From Bifidobacterium bombi DSM 19703 (lineage in GTDB: Bacteria; Actinomycetota; Actinomycetes; Actinomycetales; Bifidobacteriaceae), in assembly GCF_000737845.1 (NCBI RefSeq), contig NZ_ATLK01000001.1:248001-312000 (forward strand): a DNA stretch of 64,000 nucleotides, given 5' to 3'. The position numbers and the translations under genes are program-made. Of the stretch, positions 37,808 to 47,259 are shown piece by piece (position 1 is the stretch's first letter; each line of letters opens with the position of its first letter). The notes under the pieces were generated by a model. That model did not search any database, was not told where the DNA came from, and saw only the letters and a program-made list of their open reading frames with translations.

Positions 37808-39223
37808 ATGTTCGAGGTTTACGTCCATGTGCCGTTCTGTTTGCGTCGGTGTGGGTATTGCGATTTCAATACATACACGGCAGTCGACATGGGCGGCGGC
37901 GCTTCGCGTGGCAACTACGCGAATCTGGCCATCCGCGAGATGTCGATCACCAGGCGCTGGCAGGAGGAACATGAAATCCACGAACCTCGGGCCTCCTCCG
38001 TGTTCTTCGGGGGCGGTACCCCGACACTCTTGCCGGCCGCCGATCTTACGCGCATGCTCGATGAGGTCCGACAGGTGTGGGGCGTCGAACCGGGTGCGGA
38101 AATCACCACCGAGGCCAATCCCGACACGATTGACGAGGCGTACCTTGCGCGGCTCAAGGCGGCGGGGTTCACGAGGGTGTCGATGGGCATGCAGTCCGCT
38201 GTGCCGCATGTCCTCAAGACCCTTGACCGTACGCACACGCCACGGAACGTAATGGAGAACGTTCAGGCGGCAAAGAGCGTCGGATTGGACGTGAGTGTCG
38301 ATTTGATATATGGGGCGCCTGGTGAAAGCATGGAGGATTGGCGCACTTCCGTCGAGTCCGCGCTCGAGTTGGGAGTGGACCATGTCTCCGCTTACGCCTT
38401 GACGGTGGAGCCGAACACCAAGATGGGAAGGCAGATTGCGCGTGGCGCCATATCCAAGCCCGACGACGATGACGAAGCCGCAAAATATGAGCTGGCGGAC
38501 GATCTGTTCTCACAGGCGGGGTTGCAGTGGTATGAAATTTCCAACTGGGCTCGTCCCGGGCATGAAAGCCGGCATAACCTGGGATATTGGCGCAATGTGG
38601 ATTGGGCCGGCATAGGTCCGGGTGCCCATTCGCATTATAGGACCTCGCGTGTAGGTGCTTGGGATATCCCCGTGGCCCCAAAGAGCGAGGAAGGATTCCG
38701 GCGTACCGTTCGGGTTCAGGACGAAGACGTCGACCAAGTCGGTATGGGTGCATGCGCTCAGCGGGAGGTGCGCGGCTCGGCTGGTCATGAGGTTGATCCG
38801 AATGCCGCAGCTGCACGCGATGACGGGAATTCCGTCAGGTGCGGTGCCTTCGCCGTCGGCGGCGACGAATCTCGCGGACCTAAGGTCGATGGCGGTCAGT
38901 TCGGGATTCGTTCCTGGGATATAGCACACCCGCATCGATGGGCGGATGAGGTCAATGCGCGAAGGATACCTTGGCAGGGCAGCGAATCAATCAGCCACGC
39001 CGAGCACTTGGAGGAAACGGTGATGCTCGGTCTACGGCTGCGTGAGGGATTGGCCATTTCGCGCATCGATGAGGTGGCGGGACGCAAATTTGGGGAGGCT
39101 GATTTCCATGATCTCGTGGACGAGGGGTTGTGTCGCATACACGATGACCACATCGTGGTCACCCGCCGAGGAAGGTTGTTGAACGATACCGTGATTTCTG
39201 AAATCCTTGGTATGTGCGTATGA
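37808..39223 (+). CDS. hemW: Heme chaperone HemW (radical SAM, HemN-like) with long insertion
   Basis: A 471-residue radical-SAM protein. The cluster motif C-x3-C-x2-C is in 'VPFCLRRCGYCDF'. 'FGGGTPTLLPAADLTRML' and 'RVSMGMQSAVPHVLKTL' follow. The HNxxYW motif in 'RHNLGYWRNVDW' marks HemW, a heme-binding chaperone, rather than true coproporphyrinogen dehydrogenase. ATG 37808 is preferred over ATG 37805 because AGGAG then has 5-base spacing. Between 'GPGAHSHYR' and 'RSWDIAHPHRW' there are about 85 extra polar residues (about nt 38650-38910) not expected in the family. The gene follows lepA, as in many bacteria. Confidence 0.9.
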   Translation: MFEVYVHVPFCLRRCGYCDFNTYTAVDMGGGASRGNYANLAIREMSITRRWQEEHEIHEPRASSVFFGGGTPTLLPAADLTRMLDEVRQVWGVEPGAEITTEANPDTIDEAYLARLKAAGFTRVSMGMQSAVPHVLKTLDRTHTPRNVMENVQAAKSVGLDVSVDLIYGAPGESMEDWRTSVESALELGVDHVSAYALTVEPNTKMGRQIARGAISKPDDDDEAAKYELADDLFSQAGLQWYEISNWARPGHESRHNLGYWRNVDWAGIGPGAHSHYRTSRVGAWDIPVAPKSEEGFRRTVRVQDEDVDQVGMGACAQREVRGSAGHEVDPNAAAARDDGNSVRCGAFAVGGDESRGPKVDGGQFGIRSWDIAHPHRWADEVNARRIPWQGSESISHAEHLEETVMLGLRLREGLAISRIDEVAGRKFGEADFHDLVDEGLCRIHDDHIVVTRRGRLLNDTVISEILGMCV

Positions 39224-39304
39224 TCGTTTTTTTCGTCTTATTTGGAAATTGTGGACCTGAAGAACTGCAAAACCGCGGATTTCAGTATTTGGACATGTGG
39301 CATA

Positions 39305-39331
39305 TTTTGGACAATCACTGCTTGTCTAAAA
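39305..39331 (+). promoter_or_regulatory. Inverted repeat upstream of gltB
   Basis: TTTTGGACAA (39305-39314) and TTGTCTAAAA (39322-39331) are inverted repeats matching in 9 of 10 positions, with a 7-base spacer, about 120 bases before gltB. The layout and AT-rich ends resemble a dimeric regulator site. A possible -10 (TATGAC, 39355-39360) lies downstream. Confidence 0.4.
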
Positions 39332-39451
39332 GATGAGGCGTTAATCTTGAGCACTATGACCGAGGGCGTCGGGCAGGCGGAACGATGAAAGCACGTGGCG
39401 CGGCGCGTCAGAGATTGTCTGCGATGCAAAGAAGGAAGTTGAAGGTGACCT

Positions 39452-42400
39452 ATGGGCTGTGACGGACTGGACCTGAGCATTCATCGGGCGAATGGTTTAT
39501 ATGACCCTTCTGCGGAACACGATGCCTGCGGCGTGGGCATGGTGGCCACGCTTAGTGGCACGGATGAGCGCAAGGTGGTGGATGATTCACTTGAGGTGCT
39601 GGTGAATCTCAACCATAGGGGCGCCGTGGGGGCGGAGGAGAACACCGGCGATGGAGCCGGAATCATGTTGTCCATGCCCGATGAATTCATAAGGTCCCAG
39701 GTGGGGCCAAGCTTGCCGCCGGCCGGTCGGTATGCCGCGGGCATCGTTTTTTTGGATCGCGATATCGCCGAATCCGGTGAACAGAGAAGCGCCATAGCGC
39801 ACATCGTTGAAGATGAAGGCATGGTGGCTGTGGCTTGGCGTTCGGTGCCGGTCAATCCTGATGGTCTGGGTCTGCAGGCGTTGGCCTCCATGCCTGCATT
39901 CCAGATGCTGGTCATCGCCGGCAACGACGGAGTGCTCCGAGGACTGGATTTGGAACGTAGGGCGTACCGTGTACGCAAACGTGTGGAACACGAGGTGGGG
40001 GTGTACTTCGCTTCGCTTTCCTCTCGTACGCTGACATATAAAGGCATGCTCACCACATTGCAGCTGGCCGGATTCTTCCCGGACCTTTCTGATGCCCGCA
40101 TGAAGGCCCGCATCGCCATCGTGCATTCACGTTTCTCCACGAACACCTTCCCAAGCTGGCCGTTGGCACAGCCTTTCCGTCTGATCGCCCATAACGGCGA
40201 GATCAATACCATTCAGGCAAACCGCAACTGGCTCAAGGCTCGTGAGGGCAAGCTCAGTTCGAATCTGCTGGGTGACATGGCACCGCTTCTGCCCATCGCA
40301 ACCCCGGGCCATTCCGATTCCGGAACGTTCGACGAATGCCTGGAGCTCCTTCATTTATCGGGGCGAAGCCTGCCTCATGCGATTCTCATGATGATGCCGC
40401 CGGCATGGGAGAACGACATCTCGCTTGATCCGGACGTGAGGGCTTTCTACGAATACAACAATTCCCTCATCGAGCCTTGGGACGGACCGGCCCTGATCGT
40501 CTTCACCGACGGAACCCAGGTCGGCGCCCAGCTGGACCGCAACGGTTTCCGTCCCGGTCGATGGCAGGTCAGTGACGACGGATATGTGGTGCTTTCCAGT
40601 GAAGCCGGCGTGCTTCCCGATGTCGATCAAGGCCATATCGTCGCCAAAGGGCGTTTGGAACCCGGCAAAATGTTCCTTGTGGACACGGCCCAGGGGCGGA
40701 TCGTTCCCGACGATGAAGTAAAGCATGATTTGGCGTCCTTGCACCCGTATCGCGAGTGGATCGCCAATGACAGCGTCAAGCTTGACGAGCTTCCCGTTCG
40801 GGAACATGTGCGTCATTCAGGCGTGTCCGTGGCACGGCGTCAACGTGCATTCGGATATACCGAGGAAGAGCTGAAGATGCTTCTCGCGCCCATGGCGAAC
40901 ACCGGCAAGGAGCCGATAGGCGCGATGGGCAACGACACGCCTCAGGCGGTACTGTCTTCAAACAACCGACAGCTCTTCGACTATTTCACTCAGAAGTTCG
41001 CCCAAGTCACGAATCCACCGTTGGATTGGGAGCGTGAATCCATCGTCACTTCGCTGAATTCCGCAATAGGGCCGGAAACGGATATCCTGGAGGACATCGA
41101 GCCCGGAGCCCGTAAAATCATCATCGAGCAGCCGGTCGTGGATTCCGACGAGATGGCTCAGCTCAAGCGTCTCGACAAGGCCCCGGTCCTCGGAGGACAC
41201 TACCGGCCCTTCGTGGTGCGCGGGCTGTACCAAGTGGCCGGAGGTGGTGCGGCCTTGGAGGGAAGACTCAGGGAGATATTCGATCAAGTGGATCGGGCCA
41301 TAGCGAAAGGATACAATTTCATCATTCTTTCCGACCGTGACTCGAACCATACCTGGGCGCCGATACCCTCGCTGCTCCTCACCAGTGCGGTCCAACATCA
41401 TCTTCTTGACACCCATACCCGTCCGGAGATATCCATGGCCGTGGAGGCGGGAGACGTGCGTGAGATCCATCACGTGGCGCTCCTCATCGCCTATGGCGCT
41501 GCCTGCGTAAACCCCTACCTTGCCTTTGAATCCGTCGAGGACCTCGCCCGTAGCGGCATGCTCACGGTGGATGCCGTCACTGCGGTGGACAACCTCAAAG
41601 CTGTGCTTTCCACCGGCGTGCTCAAGATCATGAGCAAGATGGGCGTATCGACGATTATGAGCTACCGTGGCTCCCAGCTTTTCGAGGCCGTGGGCCTGAA
41701 CAAGGACGTCATCGATACGTATTTCACCGGCACGACTTCGCGGGTGGGAGGCATAGGTCTCAACGAAATCGCAGAGGAAGTGGCCATGCGTCATCGTGTG
41801 GCATATCCGAATCAATGGATGGCCTCGACGGCCTACAACAAATTACGCACCGGAGGTCAGTACAAGTGGCGGCGAACAGGAGAAGACCATCTTAACGACC
41901 CGGAAGCCGTTTTCCTGCTGCAGCAGTCAACCCAAAGGGGTGATTACGGGCTGTTCAAGCGCTACAGCGCACACGTCGACGACACATCCAACCGCATCAT
42001 GACCCTACGTGGGCTCATGAGGTTCCATCCAACCAGGAAGCCCATAGCGCTGGATGAGGTTGAAAGCGCCAGCGAAATTGTCAAGCGTTTCTCCACAGGA
42101 GCCATGAGCTATGGGTCCATATCCAAGGAGGCGCATGAGACATTGGCGATCGCCATGAATACGATAGGTGCGCGTTCCAATTGCGGTGAGGGCGGAGAGG
42201 ACGACGAGCGCCTCGCCGATCCGATGCGCAGCAGCAGGATCAAACAGATAGCCTCGGCCCGGTTCGGGGTGACCAGCAATTATCTGGTGCATGCGACCGA
42301 TCTGCAGATCAAGCTCGCACAAGGAGCCAAGCCTGGCGAAGGCGGTCATCTGCCGGGTGCCAAGGTTCCGCCATGGATAGCCGAAGTTCGGCATTCCACA

Positions 42401-44029
42401 CCCGGTGTAGAGCTCATCTCGCCGCCACCGCATCATGACATCTATTCGATAGAGGATCTCAAGCAGCTCATCAACGACGCGAAAATGGCCAATCCCGAGG
42501 CTCGCATCCATGTCAAGCTGGTTTCTGAATTCGGTGTGGGTACGGTCGCCGCGGGTGTGGCCAAATGCCATGCGGATGTGGTCCTGATCTCAGGTTCGGA
42601 CGGTGGAACGGGCGCCGCGCCCCTAAACGCCATCAGACATGCCGGCACGCCGTGGGAGATAGGCCTTTCCGAGGCCCAGCAGACATTGATACTCAATGGG
42701 TTGCGTTCCAGGGTCGTGCTTCAGTGTGACGGCGAGTTGAAAACGGGCCGCGATGTGGTCATCGCCGCGCTGTTGGGCGCTGAGGAGTTCGGATTCGCGA
42801 CCACTGCCCTAATGGCCGAAGGGTGCGTGATGATGCGGGCCTGTCATCTCAACACCTGTCCGCAGGGCATTGCCACACAGGATCCGGAGCTTCGCGCACG
42901 TTATACCGGTAAGCCACAATACGTCATCAACTTCTTCATGTACATCGCACAGGAAGTTCGCGAGATTTTGGCGCAGCTCGGTTTCCGCACCTTGCAGGAA
43001 GCCGTCGGGCACGTCGAGTGCCTGGACCAGGATGACGCAATCAGACGCTGGAAGTGCGACGGCATCGACCTGACCAACGTGTTGGCTCAATCAGGGCCGA
43101 CGCCGGGCACCGTGCTTCACCACACCACGGCGCAGAACCACGAACTCGACGGCGTCCTCGATAGAAAGCTTATCGAACTGTGCGAGCCGGCTCTGCAACG
43201 GCGTGAACCGGTGCGCATCGATATGCCGGTGCGCAATGTGAACCGGACCGTAGGCACCATGGTGGGTTATGAAATCACCAAACGCTATGGGGCTCAAGGT
43301 CTCCCTGACGATACCGTGGATATGACGCTGACAGGTTCGGGAGGGCAGTCCATCGGAGCCTTCATACCCAAGGGGGAGACGTTGCGCGTGTATGGCGAAG
43401 TCAATGACTATGCGGGGAAGGGGCTTTCCGGTGGGCGCATCATCGTGCGCCCGGACCTCGACAGCTCATTCGACGCCCACACCAACGTCATAGCCGGCAA
43501 TGTGACCGGTTTTGGTGCCACATCCGGTGAGATGTTCGTCGCCGGCCGTGCCGGTGAACGTTTCGCAGTACGCAACGGCGGCGCGACGTTCGTGGTCGAG
43601 GGCGTGGGTGACCACGGATGTGAATACATGACCGGCGGGACCGTGGTGGTTCTGGGGCCCACGGGGCGCAATTTCGGTGCGGGTTTCTCCGGCGGGAATG
43701 CATATGTGCTTGATCTCGACGAAAGCGACGTCAACCCCGATGCCTTGGCGGAAGGTTCACTCCTTCTTGAGCCGCTTACAGAGGAAGACGGTCTCATGCT
43801 GCGCTCCTTGGTCAGGAGACATGCCGAAGAGACCGGATCTGCGTTCGCCAAGGCTCTGGCGGATGATTGGGTTGATGCCTCCTTGCGGTTCACTCATATC
43901 GTGCCCCGGCAGTTCGTTGCCATGACGCGGGCGATGGCGCAGGCCAAAGCGGATGGCATCGATTTCACCGAGCCGGGTGCTTGGGAGACCACGTACGAAC
44001 AGGTGATGATGGAAGGAGCGAATGCATGA
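39452..44029 (+). CDS. gltB: Glutamate synthase, large subunit
   Basis: A 1525-residue subunit of NADPH-glutamate synthase, which moves the amide of glutamine to 2-oxoglutarate. The N-terminal glutaminase domain has its nucleophile Cys in 'EHDACGVGMVATL' near residue 26, so a short propeptide must be removed. The central and FMN-binding domains follow ('GEGGEDDERLADPM', 'KLVSEFGVGTVAAGVAKCHA'). The 3Fe-4S cysteines are in 'GCVMMRACHLNTCPQGIATQ' at about 1123-1143, and the C-terminus is the GXGXG beta-helix. ATG 39452 follows AAGGTGA. It overlaps gltD by 4 bases. Confidence 0.96.
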   Translation: MGCDGLDLSIHRANGLYDPSAEHDACGVGMVATLSGTDERKVVDDSLEVLVNLNHRGAVGAEENTGDGAGIMLSMPDEFIRSQVGPSLPPAGRYAAGIVFLDRDIAESGEQRSAIAHIVEDEGMVAVAWRSVPVNPDGLGLQALASMPAFQMLVIAGNDGVLRGLDLERRAYRVRKRVEHEVGVYFASLSSRTLTYKGMLTTLQLAGFFPDLSDARMKARIAIVHSRFSTNTFPSWPLAQPFRLIAHNGEINTIQANRNWLKAREGKLSSNLLGDMAPLLPIATPGHSDSGTFDECLELLHLSGRSLPHAILMMMPPAWENDISLDPDVRAFYEYNNSLIEPWDGPALIVFTDGTQVGAQLDRNGFRPGRWQVSDDGYVVLSSEAGVLPDVDQGHIVAKGRLEPGKMFLVDTAQGRIVPDDEVKHDLASLHPYREWIANDSVKLDELPVREHVRHSGVSVARRQRAFGYTEEELKMLLAPMANTGKEPIGAMGNDTPQAVLSSNNRQLFDYFTQKFAQVTNPPLDWERESIVTSLNSAIGPETDILEDIEPGARKIIIEQPVVDSDEMAQLKRLDKAPVLGGHYRPFVVRGLYQVAGGGAALEGRLREIFDQVDRAIAKGYNFIILSDRDSNHTWAPIPSLLLTSAVQHHLLDTHTRPEISMAVEAGDVREIHHVALLIAYGAACVNPYLAFESVEDLARSGMLTVDAVTAVDNLKAVLSTGVLKIMSKMGVSTIMSYRGSQLFEAVGLNKDVIDTYFTGTTSRVGGIGLNEIAEEVAMRHRVAYPNQWMASTAYNKLRTGGQYKWRRTGEDHLNDPEAVFLLQQSTQRGDYGLFKRYSAHVDDTSNRIMTLRGLMRFHPTRKPIALDEVESASEIVKRFSTGAMSYGSISKEAHETLAIAMNTIGARSNCGEGGEDDERLADPMRSSRIKQIASARFGVTSNYLVHATDLQIKLAQGAKPGEGGHLPGAKVPPWIAEVRHSTPGVELISPPPHHDIYSIEDLKQLINDAKMANPEARIHVKLVSEFGVGTVAAGVAKCHADVVLISGSDGGTGAAPLNAIRHAGTPWEIGLSEAQQTLILNGLRSRVVLQCDGELKTGRDVVIAALLGAEEFGFATTALMAEGCVMMRACHLNTCPQGIATQDPELRARYTGKPQYVINFFMYIAQEVREILAQLGFRTLQEAVGHVECLDQDDAIRRWKCDGIDLTNVLAQSGPTPGTVLHHTTAQNHELDGVLDRKLIELCEPALQRREPVRIDMPVRNVNRTVGTMVGYEITKRYGAQGLPDDTVDMTLTGSGGQSIGAFIPKGETLRVYGEVNDYAGKGLSGGRIIVRPDLDSSFDAHTNVIAGNVTGFGATSGEMFVAGRAGERFAVRNGGATFVVEGVGDHGCEYMTGGTVVVLGPTGRNFGAGFSGGNAYVLDLDESDVNPDALAEGSLLLEPLTEEDGLMLRSLVRRHAEETGSAFAKALADDWVDASLRFTHIVPRQFVAMTRAMAQAKADGIDFTEPGAWETTYEQVMMEGANA

Positions 44030-45546
44030 GCGACCCCAAGGGATTCTTGAAGGTACGTGTCCGTCATGAACCGGCGGACCGTCCCGTCGCTGAACGGATA
44101 CGGGATTGGGACAGTGTCCATGCCGAAGACGGACTACAGGAATGGACTTTTGAACAGGCCGCCCGTTGCATGGATTGCGGCACGCCTTTCTGCATGACCG
44201 GCTGTCCGTTGGGCAACCTCATTCCCGAGTTCAACGACTTGGTGAGTCGGGGCAAGTGGCAGGAGGCCTTCGAAAGGCTTTCGGCCACCAACAATTTCCC
44301 TGAATTCACAGGTCTGGTTTGTCCCGCTCCTTGTGAGCAGGCCTGCGTCTTGGGTATACACCAGCCGGCGACGATGATCAAAAACGATGAGGAGACCATC
44401 ATTACCGAGGCGTGGAGGCGTGGGTACGTCAGGCCCATGCCTCCACAGAGGCTGACCGATATGACCGTGGCCATCGTGGGCTCGGGGCCAGCGGGGTTGG
44501 CCTGCGCCCAACAGCTCACCCGCGCCGGACATACTGTTGTGGTGTACGAGAGGGACGAGAAGGTCGGGGGGTTGCTTCGGTACGGCATTCCCAATTTCAA
44601 GTTGGACAAAACTCTCATCGACAGGCGAGTGGCGCAGATGGAGGCCGAAGGAACGGTGTTCCGCACGGGGATGGAGATTGGACGTGACATCGGTTGGGAC
44701 GATTTGAGAAGCCGCTATGATGCCGTGGTGGTTGCCATCGGTTCAGGGGTTCCTCGCGACATAGCCGTGGAGGGGCGCAGGCTGCAGGGCATCAATTTCG
44801 CGATGGAATACCTGCCCGACACGACGCGACGACTTGATGGTGCCGCTACCAGGATGGGATTGGATGCTCGGGGCAAGAGAGTGGTCATCATCGGAGGCGG
44901 AGACACCGGATCCGACTGTCTTGGAACCGCTCTGCGGCAAGGGGCCGAAAGCGTCACGGTGCTTCAGATCAATCCCAAGGAGCCCCAATCGCGTCCTGAT
45001 GGGCAGCCGTGGCCGACCTATGCACGCACTTATCAGAAGACGACCTCTATGCAGGAGGGAGGCGAGTATCTGTACAATGTGGACACGGTTGGTTTCATCG
45101 CAGACGCATCGGATCGCGTAAGCGGCGTGCGCGTGGTCGAGGTAAGGCGCATGCCCGATGGGGCCTATGCTCATGTCGAAGGCACCGAGCGGGTCATTGA
45201 GGCGGATATGGTAATCATTTCCACCGGTTTCCTTCATCCCGATACGGCAACCCTTGTCGATCAGATGCAGGTGGATCTTGATTCACGCGGCAATGTGGCG
45301 CGTAACTGCGTATTTGAGACCAGCCGCGAAGGCGTGTTCGCATGCGGCGATGCGGGAAGAGGACAGAGTCTTGTTGTCTGGGCCATAGCCGAAGGTCGCA
45401 GCTGCGCCAATGCGGTCGACACCTTTTTGGACAGATTGTCGAACGACGGAAACAAGCGCAGGGACGAATCGGTAGGTCTATACCGCAGCGAACTGCCTAC
45501 ACCAATTTCGCCTTCCCAACGCCCTATGTCCCTGCCAAGACCGTGA
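44026..45546 (+). CDS. gltD: Glutamate synthase, small subunit
   Basis: A 506-residue flavoprotein that passes electrons from NADPH to GltB. The N-terminal 4Fe-4S ligands are in 'ARCMDCGTPFCMTGCPLGN' and 'CPAPCEQACVLG'. The FAD site is 'VAIVGSGPAGLACAQQL' and the NADPH site 'VVIIGGGDTGSDCLG'. 'GVFACGDAGRGQSLVVWAI' follows near the end. The start ATG lies in the ATGA overlap with the gltB stop (44026-44029), with GGAAGGAG upstream, so translation is coupled. Confidence 0.95.
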   Translation: MSDPKGFLKVRVRHEPADRPVAERIRDWDSVHAEDGLQEWTFEQAARCMDCGTPFCMTGCPLGNLIPEFNDLVSRGKWQEAFERLSATNNFPEFTGLVCPAPCEQACVLGIHQPATMIKNDEETIITEAWRRGYVRPMPPQRLTDMTVAIVGSGPAGLACAQQLTRAGHTVVVYERDEKVGGLLRYGIPNFKLDKTLIDRRVAQMEAEGTVFRTGMEIGRDIGWDDLRSRYDAVVVAIGSGVPRDIAVEGRRLQGINFAMEYLPDTTRRLDGAATRMGLDARGKRVVIIGGGDTGSDCLGTALRQGAESVTVLQINPKEPQSRPDGQPWPTYARTYQKTTSMQEGGEYLYNVDTVGFIADASDRVSGVRVVEVRRMPDGAYAHVEGTERVIEADMVIISTGFLHPDTATLVDQMQVDLDSRGNVARNCVFETSREGVFACGDAGRGQSLVVWAIAEGRSCANAVDTFLDRLSNDGNKRRDESVGLYRSELPTPISPSQRPMSLPRP

Positions 45547-45683
45547 TGCGCGCCTCCGCATGTCCTGTGTGCAGCGACTTCGGAAACGCCTAGGAAACGC
45601 TGGTCTCCTTCATGACGGTGTTGGCATGGTTCGTATTAAACTATGAAGGTATTGATTAGAGTTTCGTGTCGAAAGGAATCGTC

Positions 45684-46124
45684 ATGCCGAATCGTGCTGA
45701 ACGCAGGGCTCAGGCCAGACAGAGCCGTAAGGGTGGCTCGCCGGATCAGCAGGTCCGTGGGCGCGGCGCAGTCAATGAATACACGCTGCAGGAGCGTTCG
45801 CGTCGTCTGTCTGAATCCGGCGAAGCCGAGTGGAAACCCTCGGGCGGCAGCATCGTCGACCTCAGTGATGTATCCAGCGCCTCGAAGAAGCCTAAGTCGG
45901 TTAGCGCTCCCCATTCGATACGACAGTGGCTGCGCGTCGTCACGTGGACGCTCATTGTGCTTTCAGGCATCGCGTTCCTTATCGTGATGTGGTTGCCCAA
46001 GTCCCCGATGTGGCTCATCATGACGGTCTCGATCGTCTTCGTCATAGGTGTGCTCAGTCTGTTCTTTACAGCGGGCGATCCAAAGGACAATCCCAATCTG
46101 GACGCAAATGGCACAGCCGTCTGA
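45684..46124 (+). CDS. Small membrane protein, unknown function
   Basis: A 146-residue protein. The basic, Arg/Gln-rich N-terminus ('MPNRAERRAQARQSRKGG') is followed by a polar region. Two hydrophobic segments come at about residues 87-107 and 113-132, with 'WLPKSPMW' between them, and a short acidic tail. ATG 45684 has AAAGGAA 6 bases upstream. Similar small 'PNRAERR' proteins occur in actinobacteria, but I know no function. It stands alone between gltD and the ABC ATPase. Confidence 0.72.
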   Translation: MPNRAERRAQARQSRKGGSPDQQVRGRGAVNEYTLQERSRRLSESGEAEWKPSGGSIVDLSDVSSASKKPKSVSAPHSIRQWLRVVTWTLIVLSGIAFLIVMWLPKSPMWLIMTVSIVFVIGVLSLFFTAGDPKDNPNLDANGTAV

Positions 46125-46230
46125 GAGCCATTTCACCGCGGCATGAAGGTACTGGATGCTTCGTCAGGGGAGTGTTGCGCCTCGGCAGTTCGTCACGGAC
46201 CTTGAAACCGGTCATGAGGAAGGTCGTCAT

Positions 46231-47115
46231 ATGCAAAGGAACGCATTGCGCTTAGACCGCGTTGAATTCCGTCGCGACGGCAGGGTCATCCTTTCCGACG
46301 TGAATCTGAATGTCGGTGTCGGTGAGAAATGGGTACTTTTCGGCCCCAACGGCATTGGGAAGTCCACATTGGTCAAGATGATGGCGTCCAGGGGCTTTCC
46401 CTCGGAAGGTACGGTCGATATTCTAGGCAATCGTCTGGGAAAAGTCGATGTATTTTCATACCGTAATCGCATCGGTCTGAGCTCCCTTGAGCTTTCACGC
46501 ACCTTCCCAGCCGATGAGGATCCCCTGGACGCCGTCGTCACCGCCTTGAATGCCGTCGTCGGTCGTTGGAGGGACACATACGACGAAGAGGATTACGCGA
46601 AGGCTCGAAGGCTGATGGACCGGTTCGGCATCGGCTACTTGGAAGGCAAACGTATGCTGAAGCTTTCGCAGGGGGAGATGACCCGTGTGTTGATTTGCCG
46701 CGCGCTCATGGCAGACCCGGATCTGCTCATTCTTGATGAGCCGACCACCGGCCTTGACCTAGGAGGACGTGAGGTGACGTTGCGTGCTCTTGGAGAGATT
46801 GGCATGGATGCCACGTCCGACCGTGCCGTCGTGTTGGTCACCCACCGCTTGGATGAGATTCCACGAGGGTTCGATCATGTGGCCATCATGGGTAGGATGG
46901 GCGGTGGATCGGTCGAACACGGTGAGATTCGGCCCGTCGATGTTGATCCGAACATGGGAAGCGACCAGGTCGGACGAGCCGACCCTCAGCCGGGTACCAT
47001 TATCTATGCCGGTGACCTTGCACATGGATTTACTTCCGAGCGGCTCAGTGCGTTGTTCGGCTTCAGGCTGAGGGTAATCCATCATGACGGGCGTTGGGAC
47101 GCTCATGCCGAGTAG
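46231..47115 (+). CDS. ABC transporter ATP-binding protein without adjacent permease
   Basis: A 294-residue single ATPase domain. Walker A is 'FGPNGIGKSTLVKMM'. The Q-loop region is 'NRIGLSSLELS', and the signature is 'KLSQGEMTRVLICRAL', where LSQGE replaces LSGGQ. Walker B is 'LLILDEPTTGLD', with the H-loop in 'VLVTHRLDEIP'. ATG 46231 follows GAGGAAGG. No permease or binding protein is nearby, and the 55 residues after the ATPase core are not recognisable. Single ATPases like ModF/YlmA are related in layout. It may serve a distant transporter or a non-transport role. Confidence 0.83.
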   Translation: MQRNALRLDRVEFRRDGRVILSDVNLNVGVGEKWVLFGPNGIGKSTLVKMMASRGFPSEGTVDILGNRLGKVDVFSYRNRIGLSSLELSRTFPADEDPLDAVVTALNAVVGRWRDTYDEEDYAKARRLMDRFGIGYLEGKRMLKLSQGEMTRVLICRALMADPDLLILDEPTTGLDLGGREVTLRALGEIGMDATSDRAVVLVTHRLDEIPRGFDHVAIMGRMGGGSVEHGEIRPVDVDPNMGSDQVGRADPQPGTIIYAGDLAHGFTSERLSALFGFRLRVIHHDGRWDAHAE

Positions 47116-47259
47116 CGCCTCAGGCGGAGCATGGTGATGGAGCCGTCTTTCCGTGTTGGACTTCCGAAGGTTGGTTTCCGGCAATGCCGGTTTATGACCA
47201 TGCCTTGAGACACCATTGAACCGTACGAACGGAAATCTGGACGAGGAAAACGGAGAAGC

